Shown here piece after piece: positions 25,549 to 38,107 of a stretch of DNA of 64,000 nucleotides. Numbering within the stretch: position 1 is the first letter of the stretch; every line of letters begins with the position of its first letter. Where the stretch lies: positions 23,617,956-23,681,955 of the forward strand of contig CM049312.1 in the NCBI GenBank assembly GCA_026874595.1. The letters run 5' to 3'. The notes below the pieces were generated by a model. The model saw nothing but the letters and a program-made list of their open reading frames with translations. It did not search any database and had not been told where the DNA came from. The DNA is from Sipunculus nudus (taxonomy: Eukaryota > Annelida > Sipuncula > Golfingiida > Sipunculidae). The translations under genes were made by a program, and so were the position numbers.

Positions 25549-27156
25549 GGTCATTTTCTCGCATAGAGTATAGGCAATCCACCCAGTCCATCCTACCGGA
25601 CCGGATACAAAGAACCCTCGCAGAACAAATATAAAAATAGCATCACATGCACCATACAGATCTTTGTTCAGACATTTCTATAATATTTAATGAATAAGCA
25701 AAGCTATATGCTTCAGATAGTTAAATGCGGATTCATCCATGCAATAGCCAATATCATCAGATTAACCAATAGCTTTTTACAGCAATAGTGAATAATTTAA
25801 TTTAGTAGCGGTTCCAGAGGGGGCGCCCGTGGCGCGACCCCCCAACCCCCCCCCCCCTATTTCTTTTCCCAGTTATTCGTAATTAATTTTTTATATATCT
25901 GGTTTTTTTTATTCCTCTAGCAATTAAATTATTAATGTATCCACAGTCAATTGTATTCTAATTTATAGTTTAAGGATTTTAACGAACAGCCCTGTGATTT
26001 AAATGTTCTATACTGAGGGAGATTTCATGGCTCCTCGGCTAATACTCGAATTCACGTTCCTGTGCTCTGTTGAGTCCGGTGCGCTGCCTTGATCACAGAA
26101 GCCGGTAAGATGTTTAACCTGCAATTTGATCAAATTAGTCGTATAAATTATATTACAATGAGGATTACAATATAACGATGCTAATTTGCAAGTTATGAAT
26201 GTAGATGCGCATTTTCACCATATAGATATCAACATGTTACAAACGATTGAATTTTTTACTTTCCAGTTAATATCCAAATTTTGAAGAAATATTAATATTA
26301 TAGCCAGCCATGCGTGAACCCCCACCCTCTACGTTTGACTACGTTATGCGGAGACATTTAAGAGAAAAGTAGTTGAGGAACAGAAAATCCTCATATTTTT
26401 TATAAAATATGCCTAAAAATGTCCTTCATACATTAATTGCATATTTAAAATTTTTCTCAATATGGGAGGGGGTGGACATATAGATAGGTGTGGACATATT
26501 TTCTACCAAAAAGTATATAAAACCACTGAAACTTAGTTTCAAATTACGATTGGACCGAAAAAGCTGCCAACTTAAATATAATTTTGATTTCAAAGGTATG
26601 CGTATATATTCTGTAAAGTAAGGTCATGCATGGGTGTGCGCGAGAGGTAAAGGTACGTACAGGCTCTCATAGTGACAACTTTACGTTTCGCTCCAGTCGA
26701 CATAGGGCTTTGGTCTATACACTTGAATCTTGACACAAAATTAAGACATAGGGTAATCTGTTACGCTCTGGGAACAGTAGGCAGAGTTCATGAGTGAAAT
26801 AGGGATTATTCTAGTAAATAGTAATATAGGCTGCAATATGACACATAACCCTCAGTTTTGGCCGTGAGCAAGTTCATGCCCGACTTCTATGATATTTCCT
26901 GTTACTTCAGATTTGCTACTTCCATGCACGCACTCAAGACTGAGGTTTGACATTTGTGAAACTTATCCTTACAGTGAAAATACCAGATCAACCTCATATT
27001 TAATCATTTCAAGTATCATGACATTTACAAGCGCGAGGTCACAGTAGAATAACAGGTAAAATGACATATAAACAGGAAGAATACTAGAATAATAGCTAGG
27101 TATTATAAAAATTCATGATATTTCATCCGCAGTTCCGTAACATAATAAACAACGGG

Positions 27157-27159
<3 letters not shown>

Positions 27160-27204
<45 letters not shown>
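27160..27204. repeat. (TA)n microsatellite
   Basis: Uninterrupted AT alternation of about 45 bp followed by GTGTGTGC, downstream (on the minus strand) of the broken transporter copy. Confidence 0.95.
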
Positions 27205-27212
<8 letters not shown>

Positions 27213-27568
27213 ATGTGTATTTTGCTATTAGGATAACAAGATTCGATGCAAAGTACAAAATAATTTTGTACATTACCATTGAATCACACAAATTTTATAT
27301 CATACAAAGTTTCTTGGTATTTTGTGCCAAGGTGCAAAATACCTCTATTAATGAGCGGGTTTAAACCTAGATTAATGTTAACCTTTCTTAATTCTGTATA
27401 TTTCGATCTATGCCACCGTTGTTAAAGACCAGAAGCCAACATATAGATCAGACAAGTACATGGGCAAAACTCTAACGATGTGTAGTAATATATTGATTTG
27501 TGGAAAGTGTCCTTGGTAATTTATGTTATCCATGTGATAAAAATTAGGAATTTTCTATAAGTCATTTT

Positions 27569-29471
27569 TCAGAGTTTAGTGGTCTCTGTAGAAAATTGCT
27601 CAAAACCTTCATTTTCGTAGACATGTCGTCGCTTAGTTCCGCCGTTGGTTGGCTCCTCTACCGCACCAAGTCCTGGTTGTGCCACAACAACCCCTTCACC
27701 TTGTTTCTTTACACTTCCAGAATCTGATGCTTTTTCTTCCTGTTCCTCATCTAGATTGATTTCCCCGGAAGGTCGTTTGTCATGGTCAACTCCACACCAA
27801 AGGAAACGACGAACTGACTTTGGTAAGAAGAAGCAACAAAAATTGGATATCGGAATAAGGAGTCTCGCATCCCGAGACCACATGCTTGATCCTCCAAGGG
27901 CGCACGAAGCCGCAAGTCCAACAATGATGCAGGTAACAGCCGCAAGGGGCGTAATCCACAGGAATGAGATGCGGTACAGAGGGAATATTGTCCAGGCAGG
28001 CGGATCTGTAGGTACTGGAAGCACGGTGGAGTTGAGAGGAATTGAACAGTTGGTTACTGTTGTTTCTAGAAAGGCCCGATGGGGTCTCGTAATATAGGAA
28101 CCAATGTTGATCCACAGGGCGAGGGCAAAAGAGCACACTATTCCTGCCATAGCTCCTATAGCGTTTGCACAAGGGAAAAAAGCAGCCAGCATAAAAACAC
28201 CTATCAGAGGACCGCTTAATGCACCAATAGCCCTCCATGACACTTCCATTATGTGCCCAGGAAGAAAGTGTCCTAACACACCAATGCCGATGGCCAAGAT
28301 TCCAAAAGCAAGCACAAGCAATTTGATAGCCATTGTCTTTTTGTGTTCAGCAATCTTTCCTATCCGTGGTTCTATGATGTCCTTCCAACAGAGGGCTGAC
28401 TGGGAAGTTAAATTGGACGAAGAAGTACTTAGGGCGGCAGCAAACATAACCGAAAGAAACAGACCTGTTAAACCGTTGTAGTTGAGCACCCTTACCACGA
28501 AATATGGGAGTAAATGGTTTGGGCTTGATATGGCTCCCGATCTCAGAGGGTCACAGCCGATATATGTGAAATACGCGTACATCACCAACCCCAAATAGAA
28601 TACGGTGGTTCCCATAAAAATAATGAATGGAATGTTGGCAATCAGTGACAGACGGGCTTTGGTGAGTGTGGGCAAGGCACAATACCGTTGTATATTCGCC
28701 TGAACTACAGCTAAACCAGCCACCCCAATGCTAATTCGCCCTACAGCTGCTGACCAGAAGGTAACGCGAACTGTGGGGTCTGGGTTAAAATCAAAGAAAA
28801 CCAGTCTTCCGCCGTTCCCGGCAACCTCGAACACAGTTTGCATACCACCGACGTGGATTGTTGCAAGAACCATCACCGCAATCAAACCCGCAAACATGAT
28901 GCACGCCTGAAATACATCGTCCATATCACGGCCCTCATTCCTCCAAGCATTGTGTAGACTGTACTGACTGTACCTGTTAGAATGAGACTGGCCCACCATG
29001 GAAATCCGGTTACTGCTTCTATGGCTGTTGAAGGCGCATACAATGCCAGTCCATTTTGTACACCGTTAAGCGACAGACTAAAAATCACGCATATCAGTCT
29101 CAGTTTGTCAGATTCGTAACGACGGTTCAGATACTGGTACCCGCTAGTCAGCTTCAGCTTGTAGAAAAGTGGAACGAAAATGAGTGAACTGAGAATATGG
29201 GCTATCACTGTCCCTACAATACCAATGTATGCTTTCGACCCGTAAAGGTAGACTTCTGCTGTTTGTCCGATTAAGTAAATGCCGGATATTTCAGAGACAA
29301 AAATGGACAAAGCTGTTGGGATGAGTTTGAGTTGTCTGTCTGCCAGAAGAAACTCTTTAGTTGTTTCTGGCGTCCTCCGGTGAACGCATGGTACAACCCG
29401 ATACCCAGAGACACAGCAAGAAGAAAACCAAACAGAGTCCAGTCCAGTGGATGCAGAGCCCGTACCTCCAT
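27569..29471 (-). pseudogene. SMCT-type sodium-coupled monocarboxylate transporter, frameshifted single-exon copy
   Basis: SLC5 family transporter related to SLC5A8/SLC5A12, read on the minus strand in three pieces. Piece one starts at 29,471 (MEVRALHPLDWTLFG) and runs to a one-base loss near 29,360 (in GGACGCCAGAAACAAC, where the intact gene has AGAACAAC). Piece two continues to about 28,919, where GACCGATG of the intact gene is GACGATG. Piece three then stays open for about 446 codons to the stop at 27,569-27,571. By my hand alignment piece three is about 87% identical to the intact gene at 39,726-41,627, and most changes are conservative. The SLC5 motifs GGMRAVIWT, DVFQACIMFAG and AALSTSSSNLTSQS are kept, as is the C-terminal TKL, a class I PDZ-ligand form. 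There are no introns and no poly-A tail. The copy is either a very young pseudogene or a real gene with two assembly errors; one of the two indels is in a CC pair. Confidence 0.85.
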
Positions 29472-29739
29472 GTCTATGTTATTGTAATATAATCGAACGG
29501 TTACTTCAGATCCATGCTGTATATAGTATCATGTAAATCTGACCAGGGAGTAACTGGGTCTCTGTATCATATATATGGCGGACTGCTATCTGCTACAACA
29601 GTAACGCTCTGTCCTAGGACACCATAGGAATGGCCGATACTTATCTCAGGTTAAGTGGTCATAAATGTTTAAGTTAAACCCTCTGTTTCAGCGACAATCT
29701 TCTCCTCAAACAAGAGTGCCTTTGTTGTTATACAAGTTG

Positions 29740-29794
<55 letters not shown>

Positions 29795-30072
29795 TATATA
29801 TATAATTTTTAATATTATGTTATTAATTTAGAAGACAAGGTAGCAAGCTGACAATAGCATGTAAAGAAAATCGAGATTAACAGGCAACATGTAATTAGGA
29901 TCGTGTAACATTTGAGCCATATTGGAGTGTGATAATTGCAAGGGAACAGTTAAATCATTACCCTGTATTATATTTGTGACGCTTGAATTTAGAAAACAAT
30001 ATGTTTTGTGTGAGATAGTCTAGCCACGGCGGCGGCAGTATTGGCAATTTTTCTTTGACATACAAGAAGCCC
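29472..30072. other. Intergenic, upstream of the broken transporter copy
   Basis: AT-rich. Contains the (TA)n run at 29,741-29,804. I found no similarity to the region upstream of the intact transporter, so the duplicated part does not include the promoter as far as I can see. Confidence 0.5.
29741..29804. repeat. (TA)n microsatellite
   Basis: About 64 bp of TA alternation with a single AA interruption near 29,790. Confidence 0.95.
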
Positions 30073-32510
30073 AGTGAGTGGTGCAGGGATAATCCAGATA
30101 GATGAGGTGGGAGCGGTACAGGTGTGATATATGTACCGTGAGTGGTACAGGTGTGATAGGTATCGTTAGTGGTATTGGTGTGGAACAGTAACTGTCAGTG
30201 GTACAGGAGTGATAGAGCTAATGCGAGTGGTACAGGTTTGATACAAATATCATGAGTGGTACAGGTGTGATACAGGTATCGTGAGTGGTACAGGAGTGAT
30301 ACAGCTATTGTGAGTGGTACAGGTGTTATACAGGTATTGTCAGTGGTACATGAGCGATACAGTTATTGAGAGCGGTACAAGTGTGATACAGGTATTGTTA
30401 GTGGTACAGGTGATAGAGCTATTTTGAGTGGCACATGTAGATACAGGTACTGTGAGTGGTACAAGTTGGACACAGGTATCGTGAATGGTACAAGAGTGAT
30501 ACAATTATTGCGAGTAGTACAGCTATTGTGAGTGGAGTAGTAGTGATACAGGTGTCGTATGTGGTACAGGTGTGATACTGCTTTATGAGTGGTACACGAG
30601 CAATATAGGTATCGTGATTAGTACAGGTGAGCTACAGCTATTGTGAGTGGTACAGGTGTTATACAGGTATTGTCAGTGGTACATGAGCGATACAGTTATT
30701 GAGAGCGGTACAAGTGTGATACAGGTATTGTTAGTGGTACAGGTGATAGAGCTATTTTGAGTTGCATATGTAGATACAGGTACTGTGAGTGGTACAAGTT
30801 GGACACAGGTATCGTGAATAGTACAAGAGTGATACAATTATTGCGAGTAGTACAGCTATTGTGAGTGGAGTAGTAGTGATACAGGTGTCGTATGTGTTAC
30901 AGGTGTGATACTGCTTTATGAGTGGTACACGAGCAATATAGGTATCGTGATTAGTACAGGTGAGCTACAGCTGTTGTGAGTGGTACAGGTGTTATACAGG
31001 TATTGTCAGTAGTACATGAGCGATACAGTTATTGAGAGCGGTACAAGTGTGATACAGGTATTGTTAGTGGTACAGGTGATAGAGCTATTTTGAGTGGCAC
31101 ATGTAGATACAGGTACTGTGAGTGGTACAAGTTAGACACAGGTATCGTGAATAGTACAAGAGTGATACAATTATTGCGAGTAGTACAGCTATTGTGAGTG
31201 GAGTAGTAGTGATACAGGTGTCGTATGTGGTACAGGTGTGATACTGCTTTATGAGTGGTACACGAGCAATATAGGTATCGTGATTAGTACAGGTGAGCTA
31301 CAGCTATTGCGAGTGGTACAGGAATGGTAGAGATATTGCGATTGGTACAGGTATGATACAGACATCATGAAACGCGCAGGTGTGATACAGGTATCATGAG
31401 TGGTAAGGGGTGACACAGGGATTTTTAGTGGTACTTGTATGAAACAGCTATTGCTAGTGATACAGGTGTGATACAGGTATCGTGAATGGTACAGGGATGA
31501 TACAGGCACTGTGAGTGGTACAGGTGTGATTCAGCTGTGATGCATTTGAAATACTTGTATCGTGAATGGTACAGGTGTGATTCAGCTATCGTGAGTGATA
31601 CAGGTGTGATACAGGTATCGTGAATGGTACAGGGTGGATACAGGTACTGTGAGTGGTACAAGTATTGTACAGGTATCGTTAATGGTACAGGAGTGATAGA
31701 GCTATCGCGAGTGGTACAGGTGTGATACAGATATCATGAGTAGTACAGGTATGATACAGCTATCGCGAGTGATACAGGTGTGATACAGCTACCGTGACTG
31801 ATACAGGTGTGATACAGGTATCGTGAATGGTACAGGGATGATACAGGTACTGTGAGTGGTACAGGTGTGATTCAGCTATCGTGAGTGATACATTTGTAAT
31901 GCAGGTATCATGACTGGCACAGGTGTGATTCAGCTATCGTGAGTGATACAGGTGCGATACAGGTATCGTGAATGGTACAGAGTGGATACAGGTACTGTGA
32001 GTGGTACAAGTATGGTACAGGTATCGTTAATGGTACAGGAGTGATAGAGCTATTGCGACTGGTACAGGTGTGATTCAGCTATCGCGAGTGGTGCAGTTGT
32101 GATGTAGATATCGTGAGTGGTACACGTGTGATACAGCTATCGTTAGTGATAAAGGTGTGATACAGGTATCGTTAATGGCACAGGGGTGATAAAGGTATTG
32201 CGACTGGTACGGGTTCGATACAGGCATCATGAATTGTACCGGTGAGGTGCAGAAATTGTGAGTGGTACAGGTGTAGTACAGGTATCGTGAGTGGTGCAGT
32301 TGTGATGTCGATATCGTGAGTGGTGCTATTGCGATGCAGATATCGTTAGTGGTATAGGTGTGATGCAGGAGAAGTGGTATAGTTGTCATTCAGTTATTGT
32401 GCGTGGGACAAGTATGGTACAGGTATTGGGAGTGGTACAGGTATGATTTCGGTTAGGAAGTATACAGGTGTACTGCAGGTTTGGTGAGTGATACAGAAGT
32501 GATACATGTT
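30073..32510 (+). repeat. 29-bp minisatellite with a 333-bp higher-order period
   Basis: About 84 units of the form GTGAGTGGTACAGGT plus GTGATACAGGTATC, that is, two related halves of 15 and 14 bp. In the left part a block of about 333 bp recurs three times: the marker TGAGCGATACAGTTATTGAG starts at 30,351, 30,684 and 31,017. The right part (31,320-32,510) is more irregular. Minus-strand open frames (31,249-31,661; 32,075-32,389) read as Tyr/His/Ser/Cys-rich repeats and are by-products. Function unknown. Confidence 0.95.
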
Positions 32511-32680
32511 TTGCCTTAATATTTCAGGTAACACTCACTAGTACTTAAAGCATGCATTATCTTGAAAATAAACGTATAAATGATTTTGAATAGCATTAAC
32601 ATTTTTTTTCAGCAGTGTGGGTTTGTGTTCTTATGGGGTATTAGTAAAGTATCTATAGAATTATGTTACCTTACATAGGT
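32511..32680. other. Short unique spacer
   Basis: AT-rich sequence between the minisatellite and the solo LTR. Nothing recognisable. Confidence 0.4.
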
Positions 32681-33452
32681 TGTTACGGAACCTAATATAA
32701 ACAGATCACGTATGCGTGATGAACACAAATTTTGTTATGGAGATAAAAAAAATCAGATTCTGTAACACTAGGCAGCGGAAATGTTTAGGGGAATGAATAA
32801 AGAAGTCAGTGGTTTTTTGTTAACAAATAACTATAATTTATTCCTAAAACAACCCTAACAATACAACAAACTAAATCAATACAATTATACATTAACAGCG
32901 TTATAGCAACAAGTCAATACAATAACACAGAAAAATAATGGTACAATACCTGTATACCAACAGTGTCACCAAAATAAGTCCTTTGAATATAAGCTCTCGA
33001 AGAATGGCTGTCCAGTGGAAAGTTCTTGCAAAAACACAGAAAGTAAACTGAAGTCCAAATGTATAAAATCCAGGAAAGTTCTTGAAAAATCTATAATTGC
33101 CGCATTCGTCGGATAAGGTCTTAGAATCTGACACGCTTCTGCGTCCGCTGGTATCTGCTCTGCTGTCTGCCCCTGGTTCTAAAAAAACAGCCCTTTATAT
33201 ACCTTCACACCCTAAACCGAGAACCTTCTACTTCTCGAACAGTTTACAAAGAACCCTACTCCACAGTAAACACGCGTTTCAGGAATTCTCTAGAAAGACA
33301 TAGCCGCGTGTCTCCACACATACCAGGCTAATCACGTGACCCACGACCAAGCGTGAAAACTCAAGGCCCACATGACAACGAGAGTTCAACCAGTACGGAA
33401 TGTAACAACAACACGAGTTACGCCCGTGTCACATAATAGAGCACCTGTAACA
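32681..33452 (-). mobile_element. Solo LTR of a gypsy-like retrotransposon
   Basis: On the minus strand this 772-bp block starts TGTTACAGGTGC and ends TTCCGTAACA, the TG...CA form of an LTR with a 6-bp terminal inverted repeat. The internal order also fits. A TATA box (GTATATAAAGGG, plus 33,191-33,202) is followed by a GC-richer start region, then AATAAA (plus 32,837-32,842), then the U5-like tail. No primer-binding site or gag/pol lies on either side, so this is a solo LTR. I could not see a perfect target duplication (flanks ATAGG and TGTAA). The short open frames at 32,901-33,134 and 33,097-33,303 are inside it and are not genes. Assignment to a Steamer/Mag-type bivalve lineage is a guess from the TGTTAC start. 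Confidence 0.7.
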
Positions 33453-35183
33453 ATGTAAATACAATCATTTTGAACCTTGATGTCAGATAATTCAATTAAG
33501 CACTAAACTAGAAATTTGTTTGCAATCACTTACCCCCCCCCCCCCCCCCCCCCCTCTTTTATAACGTTCGGTTCCTGAATCCATGTCATCAGCCGAATTC
33601 ACATAAAACTCTTATCGACTCTTCCTTTTCCCATTCGCAAAATGCCCTGAAAAATTCATGTGATTCTGTTTAAATTGCTTGAGCTATGTTGTTAACAATC
33701 ACACGCGCAAGCACACACACATGCACGGACGGGGATGAACATACACACAATGGCTCCTGGCGGATGAAAAAATTGAGATATGAACACTGCGAAACGTTTC
33801 AAAAACAAACTTGAGTTGAAGTGCCGATGAGGAACGTCAACGCCGAGTGATTCAACTACGGTGGCGTTTTAGCTGAGACTACATGTACTTTCTGTCCCGT
33901 GCAATCAGCTAAAGCTACTTATCTGTGAACCCTTATATCTTCATCCAGTATAGTTATAACCAGTACGAAGGAACGTTTGTATATCTCTTTCAGTTTAAGT
34001 GAATTTTATCATTCCTGAGGGTGCGGACTGTTCGAGAACACACGCCCACTCAGTCTGAATGATAGTAACCATAGAGGAGAAAGCGCTCGAGGAATATTTC
34101 GCTGTTCAGCGCTAATCATATCTGCTTTTCACATTAATCTCATGCCTGTGTAAGTCGTTATATTTGAAATGATTAAATATGAAGTTACATGTAAAATACC
34201 CGTTTTATTTTTGTTCATTTTTCGTCAAGGTAACAGTGTCACATCTGCCAATAAATAGATGATTCGTATTTGCACCGAATCTGATGTAAAGAAAGATGTC
34301 TCAAGTCTAACATAACCTTTTTCCATCGTCATGGCCGACGGTTTTTGTGTCACATTGCATGATATATGACAACTGAAACGCCCCAACTTCAATAGCTGAA
34401 TCTGCCAATTTGTCTCCTCACCACTCGAAGGCGACACAATATAACGGATCGTTTCAGAAGCTACAAAGTAAGGGTACAGACAATACAGACTGGGGCGAAA
34501 CGTATCTTTCTCCTGTGACAGTCTGTACATCTAATTTACTCGCTTACTCAAGGTCTTACAGTGTAGTACCTGTTTAGGCTTTAAATAACAATTTTTCGTA
34601 AGCTGAAAAGTTCTTTAGGTATTTTCCGCTCAAATGCCATGTCAAACCTAGTTTATTATGGTGATATAGCTGAACAAGGGATGATGGGGACCCTAAAAGT
34701 CCTCCGTCCCCCCCCCCGCCCCCTTCCCAGTTCTTCAAAATGGCATCCTTCCAACAAACTTGATTTAGATGGGAAAAAATGGGTCTCATCAGTGGCAATC
34801 TTTTTATGTACAATTTTTTTTTGCACTCTTTAAATCACTTATTACTTCACAAATGGATTACAAATAAGCATTACTACAGGTCTACCACTCGTTAGTCGTC
34901 TCCAGCGAGTAAAAAACTGTGCAGCCCGCCTGATATCCCATACACGTGCACGTGGATGCGCCAATACAATAAAGCCACATATTCATTCTATATGTGAACA
35001 TTGAAAAACACTCGGGCAGAACCCTTTCCTTATTGTAAGGTATAATCAGTCCTAAAACTGTTGCAGAAAATTTACGTATCACAAGTTACACGACTACTTT
35101 TTTTATAAATAAATATTCTTCTTGAAATTATCTGTTATTATTATTAGTATATATATTGCTTGTTCTATATATATATATATATT

Positions 35184-35234
<51 letters not shown>

Positions 35235-35300
35235 AGCCAGAGAGAGCGAGAAAGAGAGAGAGAATGAATTACTGATGAACCAGGTCAATGACAACCCAAT
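33453..35300. other. Intergenic DNA
   Basis: Holds a C22 run at 33,533-33,554 and a C-rich tract near 34,709-34,730. A 101-codon open frame on the minus strand (34,225-34,530) has normal-looking composition but no family I recognise. No other signal. Confidence 0.45.
35166..35263. repeat. (TA)n followed by (GA)n microsatellite
   Basis: (TA)n at 35,166-35,230 with a TTTAAAT interruption, then AGAGAGAGCGAGAAAGAG at 35,236-35,263. Confidence 0.95.
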
Positions 35301-35435
35301 GGTTGTCACAGCAAACATTTGACAACCCTTGTGACAATCCAAAAGGGTTGTCAAATTTATATTTTGACAATCTTGGGTATTGTTTTAGGTACACCCATTT
35401 GACAACCCTTAAGTTGTCGATTTGACAACCGTATG
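35290..35435. repeat. Cluster of TTGACAACC inverted and direct repeats
   Basis: At least five copies of TTGACAACCC or its complement in 150 bp. Two of them form a perfect 14-bp hairpin stem: ATTTGACAACCCTT at 35,317-35,330 and AAGGGTTGTCAAAT at 35,343-35,356, with a 12-nt loop. It may be the end of a small fold-back element. Confidence 0.8.
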
Positions 35436-35478
35436 TTTTCAGTGTTTGCGCGAGAACATTTCTTCAGTATTATATGAA

Positions 35479-35715
35479 TTACACTGGCTTTCAGTTCAGC
35501 ACAGATCTTAATGTATACATATAAGGCACTGCATGGTTTGATGCAAGTGTATCTCAGGTATAACTAAAAAGGTATCAGCCCATAAGAACGCTCCGTTCAC
35601 AACACACTCGTGACGGTGCCATCAGGAAGAACTGTCACTTATACGGGGACAATATATACGGGAAACTATAAATGTTTTAAAAAGAGAGTCAAATCACATG
35701 TTTTTAAATTAGCAT
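35479..35715 (+). pseudogene. Degraded C-terminal fragment of a non-LTR retrotransposon reverse transcriptase
   Basis: Reading with one frameshift near 35,507 gives LHWLSVQHR, then ILMYTYKALHGLMQVYL, and further on NYKCFKKRVKSHVFKLAYN. This matches the well-known order LHWLPV..R / YKALHG..P.YL / FKK.LK.HLF at the end of the RT region of jockey/CR1-like elements. Stops and frame changes show it is dead. It is too short to assign a clade. Confidence 0.6.
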
Positions 35716-38048
35716 ATAATTTGAAATATGACTCTCTCGTTATATGCTACCATTTGAGAATTGTATATTTGAATAATGTGATGGTTTTATGTGTGAATGG
35801 GAAGGACCTTTATGTATCATTTTAATACTTTTTAATTCACAATTCATCTTGTGTTTTAAGATGTGAGAGATCTTAAATAATATTAGTCGGTACGGTTATA
35901 TTTATAATAAGCATAATAAATCACTGCTGGAATTACCAGTATGGATAAGCTGCCAGAATCAGTTACGGTAAGTCGAAAATGGTCATGATATGAGATATGA
36001 GTTTGTCCTGATTATAAAGCATTCAGATGTTTTGAATTAAAAAGCACTGAAGAAAATACTGAATCTGTATGCCACAGCTGAGTGCGTGCTATTCAACCTT
36101 TAGGATCGAAAATAGCAAAGAGCCATCGGATCATAATTTCTCACACTTTGATACATTTCTGTTCTACTAGTTGCCCATGTGGCGACGGGAGTTCCAAGTT
36201 TTATGGTAGGCCGACCTTGGTCTCCTTTATCTGCTGTAGAAGGTTAACGTTTGCTTTAAACAATGACGTATGATTTACAATCACATATGGTTACAAAAGT
36301 GCCCCCAAAAATTTTAACTGATTTATGCCTACTTAGATGTATAACTAAGAACGAGTCACTCGTCGTATAATGACCTCCAGTTAAAATGAGGATGTTTGGA
36401 GTGGTGTAATTTATGCGTGAATGGCTGGTCGATCCATGTTTAATAACTCTACTGTCTTGGAGATAAACGCTGAAAGGATGGTAATTATTTATATAGCTAC
36501 ATACTGTGTTATATTTCAAATACATCAGAGTGCCTTTTATTGTACATTTTAAACGAATTAAGCTCAGTATCAACCATTTATAGGGTTTTTTGCTCTTGGT
36601 TCGCATCTAATTGTGATAATACTTAATTCTGATAGTGACACGTTTCGAGTCCGCACTGTAGGCCTATTTCGCTTTAAACAAAGCCTTAATCAGTTTATTC
36701 TATAACACCTTTTGCTCTCCGCCCTTGGTTCGTATCCATTTTACTGGTCTTCATCTACGAAACATGATTTCGCGAATTGCATTGCACGTTCCATCATCGA
36801 GAGCTCGAAACTTGCTTCACACAGAGTGTGCCTGTACAAGCCAGGAACCACTTTACAATCGTGTAAGTTTATGACGTATTACATATACTGTAGAAAACAT
36901 TTCAAGGGGACTACTTTAGACCTGTTGCGGATTACTGGCTTAGTGACTTGGTTTACGTGATACAACTGTTTCCAGAACTGTTAATATAAACTTATTTGTT
37001 TTAAATGGAAATATACAAATAGTTATTAAACTAATCAAGGCACTCTCCATGGCTCGGAAAATGGCGTTCGGTAGTCTGTAGGTGTTGAAGAACTGATAAT
37101 GCAGCGACACTTGTTGTCATATCAACATTCTGCCAAAGGATAACTTGATGAATTGGATTTGGGGGATTAACCATTATTTCATGCTGACATATGAAATGAG
37201 TGCCAAGGGATCAAGAGTCATTTTTTTGCACAATTACTGCCATGCAAGTGCACAGGTCAGGACTGGGTCAATGTCAGGCCAAACCTCACTGACACCATGG
37301 ATTATTCAAATGCACTACAGACTTAAATCCTGCGCTAGTACACGCCTGTGTTGTGAATAACCAGGTCACCAAGCGAGCAGGAATTCCTGTCTTTGCCGAA
37401 GGTAGATCGGCTATTTTCGGTGGTAACATCACGTAATTAAAAAACCACGTAAAAATCACTCAAAATGATGTGTACATTAAAACTTATTTATTCTCATATC
37501 GGTGAGGTCACTGCGAGAACAATAACCTTTAAAATGAGGTATAACACAGTGTCATACGCAACGCGATTTCAGAGAACCTTGAGGACAAAAGTGGACCGAC
37601 TTCTCTTTGTAAGTATCAGATAAACAAAACTGTACCGGTGGGATTTATTTGTATATTCCTAAATAAACTTAATTCGTATATTTTTAAGTAAACTTGATTT
37701 GTACAATCACACTTCCAAGAGGGAATATACAGAAAACCGTGTAATTTGCAATTCATTAGAAACTGATGTCAAGTAGTGTACATTATGTGGGATTGAGGGG
37801 GTAAACTGGCTGAATTCAGAGCTGAACGGTGTAACCTGTGACAGAGAAATTTGTAATTTTCCGAGGTAACCTTACATGTTCAACCGTTAACGATAAGATT
37901 TGCTCGTTATTTGATGGACCATTCAAGGAGTTACTTTGGTCTGTGGTCTGCTGTAACGATGCTCAGCTGAAGGCCTCGGATAAACTGGTTTATTTTAATG
38001 AAGCCCCTCCATGGATAATAATAGCCTTGACTTAATTTAGATTACTTT

Positions 38049-38107
<59 letters not shown>

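Larger units (their letters stand above)
24216..27560. other. Intergenic DNA with simple repeats
   Basis: Holds a G19 run at 24,453-24,471, a C-rich tract near 25,838-25,857 and the simple repeats listed separately. The G/C-run segments resemble the poly-G/C cores of small mobile elements, but I could not find ends for them. No gene recognised. Confidence 0.5.

Noticed and set aside
25268-25591. Frames across the TA/GT/AC microsatellite
   Set aside because: Tyr-Ile, Cys-Val and His-Thr repeats are only translated dinucleotides.
27645-28481. Plus-strand frames of up to 150 codons over the broken transporter copy
   Set aside because: They are antisense shadows; the same antisense frame appears over the intact copy (40,718-41,173 minus).
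31249-32389. Minus-strand frames rich in Tyr, His, Ser and Cys
   Set aside because: By-products of the 29-bp minisatellite.
32901-33134. 77-codon frame on the minus strand
   Set aside because: Lies wholly inside the solo LTR, between its TATA box and polyadenylation signal.
34225-34530. 101-codon minus-strand frame with ordinary composition
   Set aside because: No recognised family and no splice or neighbour support. It could be an exon or an old element fragment; a protein search would decide.
37838-38035. 65-codon plus-strand frame
   Set aside because: No domain, and it ends next to a TA microsatellite. Likely chance.
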